From Microbacterium sp. LWH13-1.2 (lineage in GTDB: Bacteria; Actinomycetota; Actinomycetes; Actinomycetales; Microbacteriaceae): a stretch of DNA of 64,000 nucleotides. Numbering within the stretch: position 1 is the stretch's first letter; each line of letters begins with the position of its first letter. The notes under the pieces were generated by a model, which had not been told where the DNA came from, did no database searches, and was given only the letters and a program-made list of their open reading frames with translations. Both the position numbers and the translations under genes were made by a program. The DNA lies in the NCBI RefSeq assembly GCF_038397735.1, contig NZ_CP151635.1, forward strand, positions 3,707,419-3,771,418, read 5' to 3'. Below are positions 26,472 through 35,783 of the stretch, piece after piece.

Positions 26472-27274
26472 CCACTCTCGAGTTCTCCCATGTCACCAAG
26501 ACCTACAACGTCCGCGGAGCCGGTCAGCTCAAGGCGCTCGACGACGTCAGCTTCACCCTGACCTCCGGGCAGACCATCGGCCTGGTCGGTCAGTCCGGAA
26601 GCGGAAAATCGACGATCGCGAAGATCCTCACCCAGCTCGAGACGCCCACGACAGGAGAGGTGCGCCTCGACGGCAAGCCGATCCCTCGGCGCGGCAGGGG
26701 ACTGCGGAAGTACCGTCAGCAGCTGCGGATGGTGTTCCAGGATCCGTTCGCGTCGCTCAACCCGTACCACTCGATCAGGTACCACATCGAACGACCGATC
26801 CGCCTCGACGACGTCGTGCCGAAGAAGGAGACCGAAGCCGAGGTGCGGCGCCTGCTCGAGCGCGTGCGGCTCGACGCGGATGCCGTGATCGACCGCCGCC
26901 CGCATGAGCTCTCGGGCGGTCAGCGTCAGCGTGTGGCGATCGCCCGTGCGCTCGCGTCCCGCCCGTCGCTGCTCGTCGCCGACGAGCCGGTGTCGATGCT
27001 CGATGTGTCGATCCGCCTCGGGGTGCTGAACCTGCTCGCCGACCTGCAGCGCGAAGAGGGTCTCGGCGTTCTGTACATCACCCACGACCTCGCCACCGCA
27101 CGCCACTTCAGCGACAAGATCATGGTGCTCAATCAGGGTCGAGTCGTCGAGTACGGCGATGCCGACGACGTCATCCTCAACCCTCAGGACCCCTACACGC
27201 GCGAACTGCGGGCGGCCTCTCCCGACCCCGACAAGCACTTCGCGACGGCCGGCTCGCACGGAGGTGCACAGTGA
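26468..27274 (+). CDS. Oligopeptide/oligosaccharide ABC transporter ATPase, DppF-like
   Basis: A 268-residue ATPase, second half of the transporter's heterodimer. Walker A is GQSGSGKST, the signature LSGGQRQRVAIARAL, and Walker B ends VADEPVSMLD. It starts at the ATG overlapping the upstream ATPase stop and overlaps the downstream permease start (GTGA). Confidence 0.93.
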   Translation: MTTLEFSHVTKTYNVRGAGQLKALDDVSFTLTSGQTIGLVGQSGSGKSTIAKILTQLETPTTGEVRLDGKPIPRRGRGLRKYRQQLRMVFQDPFASLNPYHSIRYHIERPIRLDDVVPKKETEAEVRRLLERVRLDADAVIDRRPHELSGGQRQRVAIARALASRPSLLVADEPVSMLDVSIRLGVLNLLADLQREEGLGVLYITHDLATARHFSDKIMVLNQGRVVEYGDADDVILNPQDPYTRELRAASPDPDKHFATAGSHGGAQ

Positions 27275-28359
27275 CCACCGCATCCCCCGATCTGGGTCAG
27301 ATCGACCAGGAGAGCCGCGACGCGCTCGAGGTCGGCACCACCGCGACCACCGCGCAGAAGGGGCGCGCCCTCGTGCCGTGGCGGTTCTTCGCCGGTCGGG
27401 CGGGCTTCTACCTGTTCACGCTGTGGGCCGCCATCACGATCAACTTCTTCCTGCCGCGGTTCATGAAGGGCGACGCGGTCAGCTCGTACCTCGCCCGCAA
27501 CCGCAACATCAGCCCGGAGGCGGCGGACTCGCTGCGCGCTCTGCTCGGCATCGACACCGACAAGTCGATGTGGCAGCAGTACCTCGACTACTGGGCGATG
27601 CTGTTCCGCGGTGACCTCGGCATCTCGACGCTGCACGGTCTGCGGCCGGTGTCGGAGGTGCTGGCATCCGCCCTCCCGTGGACGCTCGGTCTCGTCGGTC
27701 TCGCGACGATCATCTCGTTCATGCTCGGCACGGTGGGCGGCGCGATCGTCGGCTGGAAGCGCGGCAGCAGGCTCGACGCGCTCATCCCGATCACGACGTT
27801 CTTCAACACCATCCCGTACTTCTGGCTCGGGCTCATCGCGATCGCGATCTTCTCGTCGACCCTGAAGTGGTTCCCGTCATCGCACGCCTACGACAAGGGG
27901 CAATCGCCCGAGTGGAGCTTCGACTTCATCGGTCAGGTGATCGTGCACGGCACCCTGCCGGCCGTCACGATCATCATCGCGTCGCTCGGCGGCTGGATGC
28001 TGGGCATGCGCAACATGATGCTCACGGTGCTCGACGAGGACTACATCACGGTGGCGCAGGCCAAGGGAATGCCGAACAAGCGCGTGCTGTGGGCATACGC
28101 CGCCCGCAATGCCGTGCTGCCGCAGATCCAGAGCTTCGCGCTGTCTATCGGCTTCATCGTCGGCGGCACGATCGTCATGGAGATGGTCTTCAGCTACCCC
28201 GGCGTCGGCAAGCTGCTGCTCGATGCCACCAACGCGAAGGACTTCGCCCTGATGCAGGGGGTGTTCCTGGTGATCACCCTGTCGGTGCTGGTCGCCAACA
28301 TCCTGGCGGACGTCGTCTACGCGTACCTCGACCCGCGCACGCGCCAGACGGAGGCCTGA
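27271..28359 (+). CDS. ABC transporter permease, DppB-like
   Basis: A 362-residue permease starting at GTG. The N-terminus has about 40 polar residues before the first membrane span (FFAGRAGFYLFTLWAAI). The coupling-helix segment is ITVAQAKGMPNKRVLWAYA, and the GGTIVMEMVFSYPGVGKLL block is typical of DppB/OppB. It pairs with the next permease, one base downstream. Confidence 0.93.
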   Translation: MTTASPDLGQIDQESRDALEVGTTATTAQKGRALVPWRFFAGRAGFYLFTLWAAITINFFLPRFMKGDAVSSYLARNRNISPEAADSLRALLGIDTDKSMWQQYLDYWAMLFRGDLGISTLHGLRPVSEVLASALPWTLGLVGLATIISFMLGTVGGAIVGWKRGSRLDALIPITTFFNTIPYFWLGLIAIAIFSSTLKWFPSSHAYDKGQSPEWSFDFIGQVIVHGTLPAVTIIIASLGGWMLGMRNMMLTVLDEDYITVAQAKGMPNKRVLWAYAARNAVLPQIQSFALSIGFIVGGTIVMEMVFSYPGVGKLLLDATNAKDFALMQGVFLVITLSVLVANILADVVYAYLDPRTRQTEA

Positions 28360-28360
28360 C

Positions 28361-29500
28361 ATGAGCGTTCCCACTTCGACCGACACCACGGCGCCCGACG
28401 GCAGCGCCATCCCCACCGGGATGCCGGAGACCGCGACGTTCCGCACCGCGAGCGACGTCACGCCGACGCGCAAGACCTTCTGGTCGCAGCTGGTGCAGGC
28501 GTTCGCGATGTTCCGCAACCCCAAGTCGATCGCCGGCCTGATCATCCTCGGGGTGTTCGTGCTGATCGCGATCTTCGCGCCGCTGCTCGCGCCCTACGGG
28601 GCCACGCAGAAGGACCGCACGGCGCTCCGCCAGCCGCCGTCGCTCGACCACTGGCTCGGCACCACCCACATGGGCGAGGACGTGCTGAGCCAGCTCATCT
28701 TCGGCACCCGCGGCGTCGTCGTGGTCGGCTTCCTCTCGGCGATCATCGCGACGATCATCGCGATCACGATCGGCGTCATCGCCGGCTACGTCCGCGGGTG
28801 GAAGAGCGAGTCGCTGTCGGCGCTCACGAACGTGTTCCTCGTGATCCCCGGCATCCCGCTGATCATCATCGTGGCCTCGCAGTTCGAGAACCCGCCGCTG
28901 ATCGTGATCGCCGCCGTGCTGGGCCTCACTGGATGGGCCTGGGGTGCGCGCGTGCTGCGGGCGCAGACCATGTCGCTGCGCAACCGCGACTTCATCCAGG
29001 CGGCCCGCGCCAACGGCGAGCCGCTGCACCGCATCATCACGGTCGAGATGCTCCCGAACCTCATGGCGCTGATCGCGTCGAGCTTCGTCGGCACCGTCAC
29101 CGCGGCCATCCTCGGTCTCACGACTCTCGCCTTCATCGGCGTGATCCCGGTGAGCAACCTCAACTGGGGCACGATCCTGTTCTGGGCGCAGCAGAACGGC
29201 GCGTTCCCGCGGCTGTGGTGGTGGTACGTGCCGGCAGGTCTCTGCATCGCGATCATCGGCGTGGCTCTGTCGCTCATCAACTTCGGCATCGACGAGTACG
29301 TCAACCCGAGGCTGCGGTCGGCGGGTGAGCGCGCCCGCGCGATGAAGAAGAAGGGCCTCAACGTGAACGACCCGGTGACGGCGGTGCGGAGCGTACCCAC
29401 GACCGACTCGGGTACCGTGCAGAGCGCGGCGACAGCGACGACGAGCCATACGAAGACACACAGCACGAAGACCGATACGAAGACACAGAACGCCGAGTGA
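28361..29500 (+). CDS. ABC transporter permease, DppC-like, with Thr-rich tail
   Basis: A 379-residue permease with the OppC N-domain, about six spans, the DLL-like start of the transport domain (LGTTHMGEDVLSQLIFGT) and the coupling segment IQAARANGEPLHRI. The last roughly 35 residues are an unusual low-complexity tail of Thr, Ser, Lys and Gln, predicted cytoplasmic. Similar Thr-rich ends occur on permeases of the other two sugar operons in this window. Its stop overlaps the GH3 start. Confidence 0.92.
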   Translation: MSVPTSTDTTAPDGSAIPTGMPETATFRTASDVTPTRKTFWSQLVQAFAMFRNPKSIAGLIILGVFVLIAIFAPLLAPYGATQKDRTALRQPPSLDHWLGTTHMGEDVLSQLIFGTRGVVVVGFLSAIIATIIAITIGVIAGYVRGWKSESLSALTNVFLVIPGIPLIIIVASQFENPPLIVIAAVLGLTGWAWGARVLRAQTMSLRNRDFIQAARANGEPLHRIITVEMLPNLMALIASSFVGTVTAAILGLTTLAFIGVIPVSNLNWGTILFWAQQNGAFPRLWWWYVPAGLCIAIIGVALSLINFGIDEYVNPRLRSAGERARAMKKKGLNVNDPVTAVRSVPTTDSGTVQSAATATTSHTKTHSTKTDTKTQNAE

Positions 29501-31746
29501 TGACCTCTCAGACCCTGACCGAATCCCTGCCGTACCTCGACCCCGAACTGCCGATCGCGGCACGCGTCGCCGACCTCCTCGATCGCATGACGGTCGAGGA
29601 GAAGATCGGGCAGATGCTGCAGCTCGACGCCCGTGACGACCTCGACGATCACGTGCTCGGAAAGCACGTCGGCTCGATCCTGCACACCTCGCCCGAGCGC
29701 ATCATCCGCGCCAACGAGCTGACCTCCCAGACCCGGCTGCGCATCCCGCTGCTGGTCGGCGAGGACTGCATCCACGGCCACTCGTTCTGGCCCGGTGCGA
29801 CCATCTACCCGACCCAGCTCGGCATGGCCGCGACCTGGGACGCCGAGCTCGTCGAGAAGGTGGCCAGGGCCACCGCTGTCGAGGTCGCGTCGACCGGCAT
29901 CCACTGGACCTTCTCTCCGGTGCTGTGCATCGCGCGCGACCTGCGCTGGGGCCGTATCGACGAGACGTTCGGTGAAGACCCGTTCCTGATCGGCGAACTC
30001 GCCTCGGCGATGGTGCGCGGATACCAGGGCGACGGCCTCGACGACCCGACCGCGATCCTCGCGACGGCCAAGCACTTCGCCGGCTACTCCGAGACGCAGG
30101 GCGGGCGCGACGCGAGCGAGGCCGACATCTCGCGGCGCAAGCTGCGGTCATGGTTCCTGCCGCCGTTCGAGCGCGTCGCCCGCGAGGGATGCCGCACGTT
30201 CATGCTCGGCTACCAGACCACCGATGGCGTGCCGATCACGGTCAACGACTGGCTGCTGAGCGACGTGCTGCGCGGCGAGTGGGGCTATACCGGCACGCTC
30301 ATCACCGACTGGGACAACGTCGGTCGCATGGTGTGGGAGCAGCAGGTGCAGCCCGACTACGCGCACGCCTCGGCCGCCGCCGTGACCGCGGGCAACGACA
30401 TGGTCATGAACACCCCCGGCTTCTTCGAGGGTGCGCTCGAGGCGGTATCGAACGGTCTCCTCGCGGAGGACGCCTTCGACGACGCCGTGGCCCGCATCCT
30501 CACCCTCAAGTTCGAGCTCGGACTCTTCGAGAACCCCCGCCTGCCGCAGGACGACCTGGATGCCGTAGTCGGCAGCGCCGCACACGCACAGCTCAACCTC
30601 GAGACGGCGCGCCGCTCGATCGTGCTGCTCGAGAACGACGGCGTGCTGCCGCTCGACGCCGCGGCAGACCTGAAGGTCGCCGTGGTGGGTCCGCTCGCCG
30701 ACGACGCCCAGACGCAACTCGGTGACTGGGCGGGGGGCTCCGGTCAGGCCGGCTGGCTCGACGGACAGCCGCGCGAGATGATCACGACCGTGCTCGACGG
30801 CCTTGCGGGCGTCGACGGATGGTCGGTCACGCGTGCCCGCGGCGCCGAGATCCTCACTCTCGAGGACGACCCTCGCGGTTCGAAGTTCCCCGACGGTCAG
30901 CCTCGACCCTCGGTCGTCGTGCCGGCGCCGGCTGACGACGTGCTCATCGCCGAGGCTGTCGCCGCGGCTGAGGCGTCCGACGTCGTCGTCGCCGTGGTCG
31001 GAGACCGCATCGAGCTCGTCGGTGAAGGGCGATCGACCGCGACGCTCGAACTGATCGGCGGGCAGAACGCCCTGCTCGACGCGCTGATCGCGACGGGGAA
31101 GCCCGTGGTGATCGTGCTGCTCGCATCCAAGCCGCTGGTGCTTCCGGCATCCGCCTCGCAGGCCGCCGCCGTCATCTGGGCTGCCAATCCCGGCATGCAG
31201 GGTGGCCGGGCGCTCGCCGAGATCATCTCGGGTGCCGTCGAGCCGTCAGGCCGCCTGCCGATCTCGTTCGCCCGCCACGTCGGCCAGCAGCCGACCTACT
31301 ACAACCAGATCCGCGGACAGCACGGCGACCGCTACGCCGATCTCACCCAGTCTCCGGCCTGGGCGTTCGGCGAGGGGCTGTCGTACTCGACGGTCGTGTA
31401 CGGCGACCTGGAGCTCGCGTCCGATCGGCTCGGCCACGACGACACGATCGTCGCCGAGGTGACGGTCACGAACACGGGTTCACGACCCGCACGCGAGACC
31501 GTGCAGGTCTACGTGCGCGACTCCGTCACGAGTGTCAGCTGGGCGGACAAGGAGCTCAAGACCTACCGCCAGGTCGACGTCGCGCCGGGGGAGTCCGTGC
31601 GCGTGCGCCTCGACCTGCCCGTCGCCGACTGCTCGATCGTGGATGCCGCCGGCATCCGCCTCGTGGAGTCGGGTGCGTTCGAGCTGCTCGTGGGCTCGAG
31701 CTCGCGTGACGACGCGCTGCTGAGCGCCGCGTTCACGGTTTCCTGA
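29497..31746 (+). CDS. Glycoside hydrolase family 3 beta-glucosidase
   Basis: A 749-residue GH3 enzyme with no signal peptide, so cytoplasmic. Domains in order: the (beta/alpha)8 domain with AKHFAGYSETQGGRD and the nucleophile Asp in LITDWDNVGRM; the alpha/beta sandwich domain with VAVVGPLADD and VGEGRSTATLEL; and a fibronectin-III-like end (VTNTGSRPARETVQVYV). It releases terminal beta-linked glucose (or xylose) from imported oligosaccharides. It starts at GTG 29497 or ATG 29500, both overlapping the permease stop. As last gene of the ABC operon it hints at the transported substrate. Confidence 0.93.
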   Translation: MMTSQTLTESLPYLDPELPIAARVADLLDRMTVEEKIGQMLQLDARDDLDDHVLGKHVGSILHTSPERIIRANELTSQTRLRIPLLVGEDCIHGHSFWPGATIYPTQLGMAATWDAELVEKVARATAVEVASTGIHWTFSPVLCIARDLRWGRIDETFGEDPFLIGELASAMVRGYQGDGLDDPTAILATAKHFAGYSETQGGRDASEADISRRKLRSWFLPPFERVAREGCRTFMLGYQTTDGVPITVNDWLLSDVLRGEWGYTGTLITDWDNVGRMVWEQQVQPDYAHASAAAVTAGNDMVMNTPGFFEGALEAVSNGLLAEDAFDDAVARILTLKFELGLFENPRLPQDDLDAVVGSAAHAQLNLETARRSIVLLENDGVLPLDAAADLKVAVVGPLADDAQTQLGDWAGGSGQAGWLDGQPREMITTVLDGLAGVDGWSVTRARGAEILTLEDDPRGSKFPDGQPRPSVVVPAPADDVLIAEAVAAAEASDVVVAVVGDRIELVGEGRSTATLELIGGQNALLDALIATGKPVVIVLLASKPLVLPASASQAAAVIWAANPGMQGGRALAEIISGAVEPSGRLPISFARHVGQQPTYYNQIRGQHGDRYADLTQSPAWAFGEGLSYSTVVYGDLELASDRLGHDDTIVAEVTVTNTGSRPARETVQVYVRDSVTSVSWADKELKTYRQVDVAPGESVRVRLDLPVADCSIVDAAGIRLVESGAFELLVGSSSRDDALLSAAFTVS

Positions 31747-31765
31747 ATCGACCTCTGAATCACGT

Positions 31766-31797
31766 CGTGACGAGGACGCTCAGGCGTCCTCGTCACG
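31766..31797. terminator. Bidirectional hairpin between the GH3 and soxR genes
   Basis: Perfect 14-bp arms (CGTGACGAGGACGC and its complement) around a TCAG loop, placed between convergent genes and overlapping the last codons of soxR. No U-tract on either side. Confidence 0.8.
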
Positions 31798-32262
31798 CAG
31801 GCGCTGGGGCCCTGCGCCCTGGCTGCCGAGAGCGTCGTCGGGGTTGAGCAGGCCGCACGCCTTCATCGACAGACAGCCGCAGCCTATGCATCCGGTGAGT
31901 TCGCGCTCGAGACGCTCGATCCCCTCGCGGCGTTTCTCGAGCTCGCGCTTCCAGCGCCTCGACGCGCGCTGCCAGTCGGCATGACTCGGGGTCTCGGTCA
32001 GGGGCACGTCGGCGAATGCGTGCTGCACGTCGGAGAGGGGGATGCCGAGGCGCTTCGCCACCGTGATGAGCGAGACCCGCCGCAGCATGTGACGCGCGTA
32101 ACGGCGCTGATTTCCGGCAGTGCGCGTCGACGCGATGAGTCCGAGGCTCTCGTAGAAGTGCAGCGCCGAGGGCGCGACGCCGGTGCGCCTGCTCATCTCA
32201 CCGATCGTCAGCGGTTCGTCGGGGCCGTGGACGGCCCGATCGGAATCTGTCTCTGCGGTCAT
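31780..32262 (-). CDS. soxR: Redox-sensing MerR-family regulator SoxR
   Basis: A 160-residue [2Fe-2S] sensor. The N-terminal HTH has TIGEMSRRTGVAPSALHFYESLGLI and QRRYARHMLRRV; a dimerisation helix follows; the cluster ligands are CIGCGCLSMKAC near residues 124-135. It responds to redox-cycling compounds or superoxide. It is divergent from fdxA, and the intergenic region has a textbook SoxR box, so it should activate the fdxA operon. Confidence 0.96.
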   Translation of the reverse strand: MTAETDSDRAVHGPDEPLTIGEMSRRTGVAPSALHFYESLGLIASTRTAGNQRRYARHMLRRVSLITVAKRLGIPLSDVQHAFADVPLTETPSHADWQRASRRWKRELEKRREGIERLERELTGCIGCGCLSMKACGLLNPDDALGSQGAGPQRLRDEDA

Positions 32263-32277
32263 CCGGACCTCCTCGAT

Positions 32278-32308
32278 TTGACCTCAAGCGTACTTGAGGT
32301 CTTACGTT
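32278..32308 (+). promoter_or_regulatory. SoxR-controlled promoter with SoxR box in a 19-bp spacer
   Basis: -35 TTGACC (32278-32283) and -10 TACGTT (32303-32308) are 19 bp apart, the over-long spacing used by MerR-family activators. Inside lies the 18-bp core CCTCAAG-CGTA-CTTGAGG (32282-32299), which matches the enterobacterial SoxR box CCTCAAG-N4-CTTGAGG in both arms. It drives fdxA on the plus strand. Confidence 0.92.
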
Positions 32309-32338
32309 TGCAGATGTGACCGCGACAGGAAGTGACCG

Positions 32339-32665
32339 ATGACCTATGTGATCGCGCTGCCCTGCGTCGATGTCAAGGACCGTGCGTGCATCGACGAATG
32401 CCCGGTTGACTGCATCTATGAGGGCGAGCGCTCGCTGTACATCCACCCGGACGAATGCGTCGACTGCGGCGCGTGCGAACCCGTCTGCCCCGTCGAGGCG
32501 ATCTACTACGAGGATGACCTGCCTGACGAGTGGCAGGACTACTACAAGGCCAACGTCGAGTTCTTCGACGAGATGGGATCCCCCGGTGGTGCCGCCAAGC
32601 TCGGCGTCATCGAGCGCGATCATCCGATCATCACAGCCCTTCCGCCCCAGGAGGCACCCGAATGA
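32339..32665 (+). CDS. fdxA: Seven-iron ferredoxin
   Basis: A 108-residue FdxA-type ferredoxin with one [3Fe-4S] and one [4Fe-4S] cluster: [19 protein letters not shown] and [15 protein letters not shown] carry the ligands. The C-terminal half ([20 protein letters not shown]) is standard for actinobacterial FdxA. Directly under the SoxR promoter, which suggests a role in electron supply under redox stress, perhaps including re-reduction of SoxR. The stop overlaps the next ATG. Confidence 0.95.
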   Translation: MTYVIALPCVDVKDRACIDECPVDCIYEGERSLYIHPDECVDCGACEPVCPVEAIYYEDDLPDEWQDYYKANVEFFDEMGSPGGAAKLGVIERDHPIITALPPQEAPE

Positions 32666-33186
32666 GCAGTCAGTCCCACCCCGCAGCCCCCGTTCCCTCC
32701 GAGGTCGGTGAAGGGCTCAAAGCCGCGTTCCGCGCGCATCCGGCAGGGGTCGCGATCATCACCGCGATGACTCCCGCAGGACCGGTCGGCCTCACGGCGT
32801 CGAGCGTCGCATCCGTCGCGGTCGACCCCGCGGCGATCGTGTTCTCGGTGACCAGGGCCACCGGCAGCGCCGGCTCGATCCTCAACGCCGAGTCGTTCGT
32901 CGTGCACCTGATCGACGACGAGCACTCGGCCCTCGCGCAGAGCTTCGCGGTGAGCGGCGCCGACCGCTTCACGCCCGAACAGGGCTGGAGCACCCTTCCG
33001 ACCGGTGAGCCGTACCTCGCCGAGGCGCGCGCCGCGATGCGCGGTCACACGATGTCGACGGTCGCCGTCGGCTCGTCGACCGTCGTGGTCGCCGAGATCG
33101 ACGAGGTGCTGCTCGGGCGGCCGGGGCGACCGCTCGTCTACCTCGACCGCCGATTCCACTCACTCCCCACCGATCAGAACGACTGA
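32662..33186 (+). CDS. Flavin reductase-like FMN-binding protein
   Basis: A 174-residue protein of the HpaC/flavin-reductase superfamily: [30 protein letters not shown] and [15 protein letters not shown] are the FMN-binding strands and loops. It probably reduces free FMN/FAD with NAD(P)H, or is an FMN-binding oxidoreductase fed by the ferredoxin. It overlaps fdxA by four bases and precedes sodA by 10 bp, so all three genes share the SoxR promoter. Confidence 0.9.
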   Translation: MSSQSHPAAPVPSEVGEGLKAAFRAHPAGVAIITAMTPAGPVGLTASSVASVAVDPAAIVFSVTRATGSAGSILNAESFVVHLIDDEHSALAQSFAVSGADRFTPEQGWSTLPTGEPYLAEARAAMRGHTMSTVAVGSSTVVVAEIDEVLLGRPGRPLVYLDRRFHSLPTDQND

Positions 33187-33196
33187 AAGGAACAGC

Positions 33197-33826
33197 ATGA
33201 CCACTCTGTACACCCTCCCCGAGCTGCCGTACGACTACTCGGCACTCGCCCCGCACATCTCGGGCACGATCATGGAGCTGCACCACTCGAAGCACCACCA
33301 GGCCTATGTCACAGGTGCCAACACGGCCCTCGAGCAGCTGGCTGCGGCCCGGGACTCGAACGACTTCGCCGCGGTGAACAAGCTCGAGAAGGACCTCGCC
33401 TTCAACCTCGGCGGACACATCAACCACTCGGTGTTCTGGGAGAACCTGTCTCCCGACGGCGGCGGCAACCCCGAAGGAGAACTCGAGGCGGCGCTGACCG
33501 ATGCCTTCGGTTCGATCGACGCCTTCCGCGCGCACTTCACGGCGACCGCGCTCGGCGTGCAGGGCTCGGGCTGGGCCGTTCTCGCCTGGGACAGCGTCGG
33601 AGCGCGACCCGTCATCTTCCAGCTGTTCGACCAGCAGGGCAACGCGCCGCTCGGTGTCACGCCGCTGCTGCAGCTCGACGTCTGGGAGCACGCGTACTAC
33701 CTCGACTACCTCAACGTGCGCGCCGACTACGTCAAGGCGTTCTGGGAGCTCGTCAACTGGGCAGACGTGCAGCGCCGCTTCGCTGCCGTGCAGGAGAAGA
33801 CCGCAGGGCTCATCGTCGCCCGCTGA
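33197..33826 (+). CDS. sodA: Mn/Fe superoxide dismutase
   Basis: A 209-residue SOD. N-terminal metal ligands are in [14 protein letters not shown] and [16 protein letters not shown]-terminal ligands are in [15 protein letters not shown]. The GG..NPEG and Gln/His patterns are those of the Mn/Fe family; metal choice cannot be fixed by eye. GAAAGGAACAG precedes the ATG. Third gene of the SoxR-controlled operon, detoxifying superoxide. Confidence 0.95.
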   Translation: MTTLYTLPELPYDYSALAPHISGTIMELHHSKHHQAYVTGANTALEQLAAARDSNDFAAVNKLEKDLAFNLGGHINHSVFWENLSPDGGGNPEGELEAALTDAFGSIDAFRAHFTATALGVQGSGWAVLAWDSVGARPVIFQLFDQQGNAPLGVTPLLQLDVWEHAYYLDYLNVRADYVKAFWELVNWADVQRRFAAVQEKTAGLIVAR

Positions 33827-33863
33827 CCTGCTCGCCTCCCGTTCGGCTGTTCATTCGGCTGAC

Positions 33864-33919
33864 GGAATCCCGCCGGGCCGGCGGATGCCACGGCATCGGC
33901 CGGCCCAGCGGGGAATCCC
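33864..33919. terminator. Long imperfect hairpin between sodA and arsC
   Basis: GGAATCCCGC...GGATGCC on the left pairs with GGCATC...GCGGGGAATCC on the right with few mismatches over about 26 bp, around a 2-base loop. It lies between convergent genes, so it likely terminates both. Confidence 0.65.
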
Positions 33920-33961
33920 CAGCCATTCGTGACGTGTATGCCGGCGCCGGTGCCGGCCGCG

Positions 33962-34369
33962 TCAGGCGAGCAGCTCGCCCGCGAGCGCCTCGATGCGGCG
34001 GCGGATCTCGTCGCGGATCGGTCGCACGGAGTCGATGCCCTGGCCAGCCGGATCGTCGAGCTTCCAGTCCTCGTAGCGCTTGCCGGGGAAGAACGGGCAG
34101 GCGTCGCCGCATCCCATCGTGATGACGACATCGGATGCCTGCACGGCCTCGGTCGTGAGCACCTTGGGCTGCTCGGCGGTGATGTCGATGCCGAGCTCGC
34201 CCATCGCCTCGACCGCGATCGGGTTGATCTGGTCGGCCGGCATCGAGCCGGCCGAGCGGACCTCGATGCGGTCGCCCGCGAAGTCCCGGAGGAACCCGGC
34301 CGCCATCTGCGAGCGTCCCGCGTTGTGCACGCACACGAAGAGGACGGAGGGGATGCTGGTGGTCGTCAT
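33962..34369 (-). CDS. arsC: Arsenate reductase (low-molecular-weight phosphatase type)
   Basis: A 135-residue LMW-phosphatase-fold protein. The P-loop is VCVHNAGRSQ (C-x5-R); GSMPADQINPIAVEAMGE and VITMGCGDACPFFPG carry the further cysteines used in thioredoxin- or mycothiol-linked arsenate reduction. I used the ATG at 34367-34369, which overlaps the stop of the flavoprotein gene (ATGA), instead of the longer frame. Confidence 0.93.
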   Translation of the reverse strand: MTTTSIPSVLFVCVHNAGRSQMAAGFLRDFAGDRIEVRSAGSMPADQINPIAVEAMGELGIDITAEQPKVLTTEAVQASDVVITMGCGDACPFFPGKRYEDWKLDDPAGQGIDSVRPIRDEIRRRIEALAGELLA

Positions 34370-35700
34370 GATGTCTCCAGGGTAAGTGAGCGGGCGGGGC
34401 TGAGGGCGATCGAGGGCGTCCTTCCGATCTGGATCGTCGCGGGCGCAGCACAGCAGCTGCCCGCGTTGTCTTCGAAGTCTCCGGATCCCCCGCACACGCC
34501 CGTAGCAGGCAGCGAGAGTTCGTTGCGGGCGGCGCCCTCATGGTCCCCGACGAGGTGGGCCGCGACGCTGCGCACCTGCTCGTACCCGGTCAGGGCGAGG
34601 AATGTCGGGGCGCGGCCATACGACTTGGCCCCGACGATGAACAGTCCCGGCTCGGGTTGGGTGAGCTGGCGTGCGCCGGTCGCCGCCACAGAGCCGCAGG
34701 AGTGGATGTTCGGGTCGATCTCCGAAGCGATGCCGGCGACGGCCTCGAGCGTGACGTCGAGGTCTATCCGCACCTCTCGAAGAATCCCGGTGTCGGGCCG
34801 GAAGCCCGTCAGTGCGAACACCCGCCCGACGGACGACACCTCTCGCCCGTCTTCTGCGACGATCGTCACGCCCTCGTCGGTTCGGCGGAACTCGGCGACC
34901 CGGAACCCTGTCACGAGATCCACGACCCCGTCGTCGATCACCTTGCGTGCGCGGGAGCCGAGTGCGGCGCGCTCAGGCAGCTCGTCTCCGCTGCCGCCGC
35001 CGAAGACGTTTGCGGCACTCCCGCGGCGAAGCACCCAGGTGACGCGCGTCCCCGGCGATCGGCGGGCCAGCTCACTCAGGCGCAGCACGGCATGCGTGGC
35101 GGAGTGCCCCGCCCCGACCACGACGATGTGCGAACCCGCGAGATCCGAGACGTCGGCAGGGATGCGGTAGGTGATGAGGTCGGATGCCGCTCGCTCGCCG
35201 AGGGCCGGGAACCCGTCCGCCCCGGCCGGATTGGGAAGATCCCACGTACCGCTCGCGTCGATCACCGCGCGGGCGAGAAGTCGGGATTCGTTACCGTCGG
35301 CATCGACCGTGTGCACGACGAACGGCTGGCTCTTGCGCCCTGCGTCGACGACCTTGTCGCGGCCCTGGCGGGCGACCCCGGTGACGGACGTCGCGTAGCG
35401 GATCCGCTCGCCCAGAGCATCGGCGAGGGGAGCCAGATAGTCGCTCACCCACTCCGCCCCGGTCGGGTATCCCGAGGCAGGCGCGCTCCATCCGGTCGGC
35501 TCGAGCAGGCGACGGGCGGCGGCGTCCGTGAGCTCCGGCCACGCGGAGAAGAGGCGCACATGCCCCCACTCGGAGACTGCGGCGGCGGCGCCGACCCCGC
35601 GTTCGACGACGACGACGTTCTCGCCCCGTTCGACGAGGTGCGCCGCTGCGGCCAGTCCCTGGGGGCCCGCTCCGATGACGACGACAGGAAGCTCGGACAT
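34366..35700 (-). CDS. FAD-dependent oxidoreductase in ars operon (ArsO-like)
   Basis: A 444-residue flavoprotein with two Rossmann dinucleotide motifs: VVVIGAGPQGLAAAAHL at the N-terminus for FAD and HIVVVGAGHSATHAVL in the middle for NADPH. This layout fits flavin monooxygenase/thioredoxin-reductase-like enzymes; ArsO-type flavoproteins occur in other actinobacterial ars operons. The C-terminus has a cysteine cluster (VCGGSG and GSCCAAP) that could bind arsenic. The ATG at 35700 has GAGGAG upstream; GTG at 35703 is an alternative. Its reaction is not known. Confidence 0.8.
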   Translation of the reverse strand: MSELPVVVIGAGPQGLAAAAHLVERGENVVVVERGVGAAAAVSEWGHVRLFSAWPELTDAAARRLLEPTGWSAPASGYPTGAEWVSDYLAPLADALGERIRYATSVTGVARQGRDKVVDAGRKSQPFVVHTVDADGNESRLLARAVIDASGTWDLPNPAGADGFPALGERAASDLITYRIPADVSDLAGSHIVVVGAGHSATHAVLRLSELARRSPGTRVTWVLRRGSAANVFGGGSGDELPERAALGSRARKVIDDGVVDLVTGFRVAEFRRTDEGVTIVAEDGREVSSVGRVFALTGFRPDTGILREVRIDLDVTLEAVAGIASEIDPNIHSCGSVAATGARQLTQPEPGLFIVGAKSYGRAPTFLALTGYEQVRSVAAHLVGDHEGAARNELSLPATGVCGGSGDFEDNAGSCCAAPATIQIGRTPSIALSPARSLTLETS

Positions 35701-35713
35701 CACATCTCCTCAG

Positions 35714-35766
35714 ATCGAAAAACTTCAATATGAGAAGCGTCACTCACGTATCGAAGAATGTCAATA
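35714..35766. promoter_or_regulatory. Pair of ArsR-type operators between arsR and the ars operon
   Basis: A 17-bp direct repeat: ATCGAAAAACTTCAATA (35714-35730) and ATCGAAGAATGTCAATA (35750-35766), 14 of 17 identical, 36 bp apart. Each contains an imperfect ATCGAA/TTCAAT inverted repeat, the kind of site bound by ArsR dimers. One site is next to each divergent start. Confidence 0.65.
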
Positions 35767-35783
35767 CGTGAGAGGATGTCGGC

